Source: Deltaproteobacteria bacterium (lineage in GTDB: Bacteria; Desulfobacterota; DSM-4660; Desulfatiglandales; HGW-15). From it: a DNA stretch of 7,229 nt. The notes beneath the pieces were generated by a model. That model saw nothing but the letters and a program-made list of their open reading frames with translations, ran no database searches and was not told where the DNA came from. The translations under genes and the position numbers were made by a program. The DNA is taken from positions 1 through 7,229 of the forward strand of contig DAOVAK010000128.1 of assembly GCA_030671095.1 (NCBI GenBank), read 5' to 3'. Each line of letters opens with the position of its first letter. Position 1 is the first letter of the stretch. Shown piece after piece: positions 5,796-7,229 of the stretch.

Positions 5796-6324
5796 TCCGC
5801 GTGAAGCAGAAGACGTGAAACTGATCTCCAGCCTCTTCTCACCCCATAAGGAATTGATTGTCAGAATTATCGCCGAACTGGAGCAGATCTTTGGTCCCAC
5901 GGATTGGATAAGTCCTGAGCTTTTTTTTGATCGTACGAAATATTATGCCAGAGAAATGGGGTGGCCACTGCACCGCCGCTTTGTCTCCTTTGAGCGACTC
6001 ATTAGGCCACTGAATATTGTCGAGATAAAACTGAGAACAAATAGAATAGAAAATGACCATCTTCAGGATGGAAAGAGGCAAATAAACATTGACCCTGGCT
6101 ATATATCTCTGGAAAGATTGGTGCTGGTCACCGGAAAAAATTATAGCCATCGTATCTACCTGTCTAAAGGCATTTATGTCGATCTGAGCCTCATCTTTCA
6201 CAAAGGAAGTTTTGTTCCCCTTCAGTGGACTTACAAAGATTATGCAAGCCCAGAGACCATCGCCTTTTTCAATAACGTGCGGGAAAGGTACAAACGGCAA
6301 TTGAGGGGAATAGAAGATGAATGA
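5788..6324 (+). CDS. DUF4416 family protein of unknown function
   Basis: I recognise this as a DUF4416 protein; no reaction is known to me. With the ATG at 5788 it has 178 residues, the usual size of the family, and begins MSSPREAEDVKL as members do. Conserved-looking blocks are FDRTKYYAREMG (47-58), RRFVSFERLI (63-72), EIKLRTNRIE (79-88), INIDPGYI (99-106), HRIYLSKGIYVDL (121-133) and WTYKDYASPE (147-156). These are rich in D, E, H, R and Y and could form a small active or binding site. There is no signal peptide or membrane segment, so it is probably cytoplasmic. The start lies inside the ugd 3' end (8-base overlap) with only a weak AGG upstream, which implies translational coupling to ugd. 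A TTG at 5761 in the same frame would add nine residues but lacks family support. The stop codon sits inside a 10-bp hairpin. A role in surface-polysaccharide metabolism is inferred from position alone. Confidence 0.88.
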   Translation: MSSPREAEDVKLISSLFSPHKELIVRIIAELEQIFGPTDWISPELFFDRTKYYAREMGWPLHRRFVSFERLIRPLNIVEIKLRTNRIENDHLQDGKRQINIDPGYISLERLVLVTGKNYSHRIYLSKGIYVDLSLIFHKGSFVPLQWTYKDYASPETIAFFNNVRERYKRQLRGIEDE

Positions 6325-6345
6325 TCAATTTCACATTGATCATTC
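6319..6345 (+). terminator. Perfect 10-bp hairpin overlapping the DUF4416 stop
   Basis: GAATGATCAA (6319-6328) and TTGATCATTC (6336-6345) are exact inverse complements around the 7-base loop TTTCACA. The left arm contains the TGA stop codon. The stem is AT-rich and no T run follows, so it does not look like a classical intrinsic terminator. It may act as a 3'-end stabiliser or a weak pause site for the rfaE1 operon. Confidence 0.45.
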
Positions 6346-6414
6346 GATACTGGATTCTTGATACTAGATACTGGATGAACAAAATAGCCAAGTTTATACC
6401 GATTCTTGATATCT
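6346..6414 (+). repeat. Degenerate 7-bp tandem repeat, GATACTN type
   Basis: Five heptamers follow in register: GATACTG, GATTCTT, GATACTA, GATACTG and GATGAAC (6346-6380). After 20 bases come two more, GATTCTT and GATATCT (6401-6414). The 11-mer GATTCTTGATA is exact at 6353-6363 and 6401-6411. The period and consensus are read directly; the function is unknown. Confidence 0.7.
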
Positions 6415-6423
6415 GGCATCCCC

Positions 6424-6521
6424 GCCCGCCTCGCCTGCCCCGCCCCGTTCCGGGTCGGGACGGGGAAGGCGAAGCCGCCCGTCCTCCGCAGTAGCCTGCT
6501 ACGGAGGATAGAATGGCGGGC
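6424..6521. repeat. GC-rich structured element, possible three-way junction
   Basis: An outer stem GCCCGCC (6424-6430) with GGCGGGC (6515-6521) encloses two hairpins. The first has 16-base arms at 6431-6446 and 6457-6472 with 14 complementary positions. The second is the REP-like hairpin at 6482-6508. Its GC content contrasts with the AT-rich heptamer repeat beside it. It could be a composite palindromic repeat or a structured transcript end. Confidence 0.5.
6482..6508 (+). repeat. REP-like hairpin, copy 2
   Basis: TCCTCCG (6482-6488) and CGGAGGA (6502-6508) are perfect arms. Pairing continues inward to 6493/6497 with one mismatch and one G-T wobble, leaving loop GCC. The core matches the minus-strand reading of the hairpin at 3219-3240. 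Confidence 0.65.
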
Positions 6522-6585
6522 AGGCAGAATCCCGAACGCGATTCGCTTGAGGCAGTAATACGTAGAAGTTTGCCTTAACCCTTAA

Positions 6586-6605
6586 GTCTCGAAGACATTC
6601 GAGAC
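6586..6605. terminator. Perfect 8-bp hairpin downstream of livM
   Basis: GTCTCGAA and TTCGAGAC are exact inverse complements around loop GACA. It is the third of three hairpins met after the livM stop on the minus strand, followed there by TTAAGGG. It has no strong T run, so its terminator role is uncertain. Confidence 0.4.
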
Positions 6606-6614
6606 GTTCCTCAA

Positions 6615-6649
6615 AGCCCAAAGGGCTGCTCCTCAAGGCCTGAAAGGCC
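6615..6649 (-). terminator. Two small hairpins forming a possible livM terminator
   Basis: On the minus strand, GGCCT-TTC-AGGCC (6649-6637) and AGCCC-TTT-GGGCT (6627-6615) are perfect 5-bp stems with 3-base loops. They are followed by TTGAGGAG and TTGAGGAA respectively. The second stem and its flanks closely resemble the trkH terminator region at 168-204. The stems are short and the T runs weak, so this is a moderate call. Confidence 0.45.
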
Positions 6650-6655
6650 GATCCT

Positions 6656-7229
6656 TTATCTGAAAGGCCAGTTTCGCAGATAGAGTCTCGTCTTGAACCA
6701 TCTCCCGTAAAGGCCCAGGGGCTCAAAGATCAACACAATGAGGATGGTCACACCGAAGACAACGGGCACCATCTCTCTGTATGCGCTGAAGACCTGAGGG
6801 ACAAGAATCACGAAGGCAGCCCCCAAGATTGAGCCTTCCACGGAACCGAGCCCTCCAATGATAACCGCCACAAAAAGTTCAATCCCGTGCATGAAGGTGA
6901 ACATGTTGGGCTCCAGGTATCCGAGCAGAAGCCCATACAGCCCCCCCTGGATTCCGGTGTAGAAGGAACTGATAGCAAAGGAGAGGAGTTTATACCGGGC
7001 CAGATTTACCCCTAAGACCTCCGCCGCAATATCATTATCCCGGATGGCAATAAAGGCTCTCCCCATATAAGAAGAAATGATGTTGTAGCTGCCCAACGTA
7101 AAAACGAGGGCGATCAGAAAGTTGAAATAGTAATTAAAGGTAACCTTTGATAAGCCAAAGATGGGTTCTAGCTTATGAATGATGAGTCCCATGCGGCCGC
7201 CGGACAAGAGCTCTGAGTTGACAAAAATC
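6656..7229 (-). CDS. livM: Branched-chain amino acid ABC transporter permease LivM, C-terminal part
   Basis: This is an inner-membrane permease of a high-affinity branched-chain amino acid (or related) ABC importer, which pairs with LivH and the LivG/LivF ATPases. The reading frame is open to the right edge, so the N-terminus lies outside the window. The visible 190 codons are about the last half to two-thirds of a usual LivM. The fragment begins IFVNSELLSGGRMGL, matching the family's TGG..GL segment. The cytoplasmic EAA-type loop that contacts the ATPases is GRAFIAIRDNDIAAEVLG (fragment residues 56-73), and VAVIIGGLGSVEGSILGAAF (120-139) is also typical. Hydrophobic helices fall at about 33-53, 80-103, 116-142 and 152-170. 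A TTG at 7207 is not the start. No livG or livF follows downstream, so these would have to lie upstream or elsewhere. The substrate cannot be fixed from this fragment; urea or amide importers share the fold. Confidence 0.93.
   Translation of the reverse strand, partial: IFVNSELLSGGRMGLIIHKLEPIFGLSKVTFNYYFNFLIALVFTLGSYNIISSYMGRAFIAIRDNDIAAEVLGVNLARYKLLSFAISSFYTGIQGGLYGLLLGYLEPNMFTFMHGIELFVAVIIGGLGSVEGSILGAAFVILVPQVFSAYREMVPVVFGVTILIVLIFEPLGLYGRWFKTRLYLRNWPFR

Larger units (their letters stand above)
6325..6655. other. Convergent intergenic region packed with repeats and hairpins
   Basis: DUF4416 and livM converge on this 331-base stretch. It holds the right half of the stop-codon hairpin, a 7-bp period repeat (6346-6380 and 6401-6414), a GC-rich 16-bp stem (6431-6472) and a REP-like hairpin (6482-6508), both enclosed by an outer 7-bp stem (6424-6430 with 6515-6521). 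Three small hairpins follow (6586-6605, 6615-6627, 6637-6649). I support no gene here; a 75-codon minus-strand frame across 6499-6726 overlaps livM and resembles nothing. Confidence 0.7.

Noticed and set aside
5839..6300. Minus-strand frame of 153 codons opposite DUF4416
   Set aside because: The plus-strand protein matches a known family along its whole length; the antisense product matches nothing.
6424..6521. tRNA or other known RNA gene
   Set aside because: The branched fold has no anticodon arm, T-arm motif or CCA end, and arm lengths do not fit a tRNA. I recognise no known RNA family.
6499..6726. Minus-strand frame of 75 codons across the livM end and the spacer
   Set aside because: It overlaps livM in another frame and runs through hairpin repeats. 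It has no recognisable protein features.

Overview
The window suggests a Gram-negative bacterium, most likely a member of the former Deltaproteobacteria (Desulfobacterota) or a similar environmental lineage. A lipopolysaccharide-type heptose kinase implies an outer membrane. The stand-alone heptose kinase, the DUF4416 gene, a TrkA with two RCK units and repeat-rich intergenic DNA fit that group. The lineage is an inference from protein style, not from a marker gene.

Layout. Positions 1-230 are non-coding and hold two facing arrays of a degenerate 8-bp repeat, then an intrinsic-terminator hairpin for the operon to the right. Positions 231-3037 (minus strand) are a two-gene potassium uptake operon, trkA then trkH, joined by a TAATG stop/start overlap. 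Positions 3038-3469 separate this operon from a divergent one; they hold a likely trkA promoter, a REP-like hairpin, GC-rich repeats and an imperfect palindrome. Positions 3470-6324 (plus strand) are a tight three-gene operon: rfaE1/hldA-type heptose-7-phosphate kinase, ugd-type UDP-glucose 6-dehydrogenase, and a DUF4416 gene of unknown function that overlaps ugd by 8 bases. Positions 6325-6655 lie between convergent genes and are densely structured. They contain a 10-bp perfect hairpin over the DUF4416 stop, 7-bp period repeats, a second REP-like hairpin inside a possible three-way junction, and a run of three small hairpins. Positions 6656-7229 (minus strand) are the C-terminal half of a branched-chain amino acid ABC transporter permease (livM), cut by the window edge.

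How the genes fit together. TrkH is the membrane K+ channel subunit and TrkA its cytoplasmic nucleotide-binding gate. The plus-strand operon makes precursors for surface polysaccharide: activated heptose for the LPS inner core, and UDP-glucuronate. DUF4416 is co-translated with ugd and is the only protein here without a known role. LivM belongs to an unrelated amino acid importer.

The protein genes are ordinary and intact. What stands out is the non-coding DNA: several repeat families recur in different spacers (a hairpin module after both trkH and livM, a REP-like hairpin, a GC-rich decamer, and 8-bp and 7-bp period arrays). I found no CRISPR array, transposase, phage gene, tRNA or rRNA.
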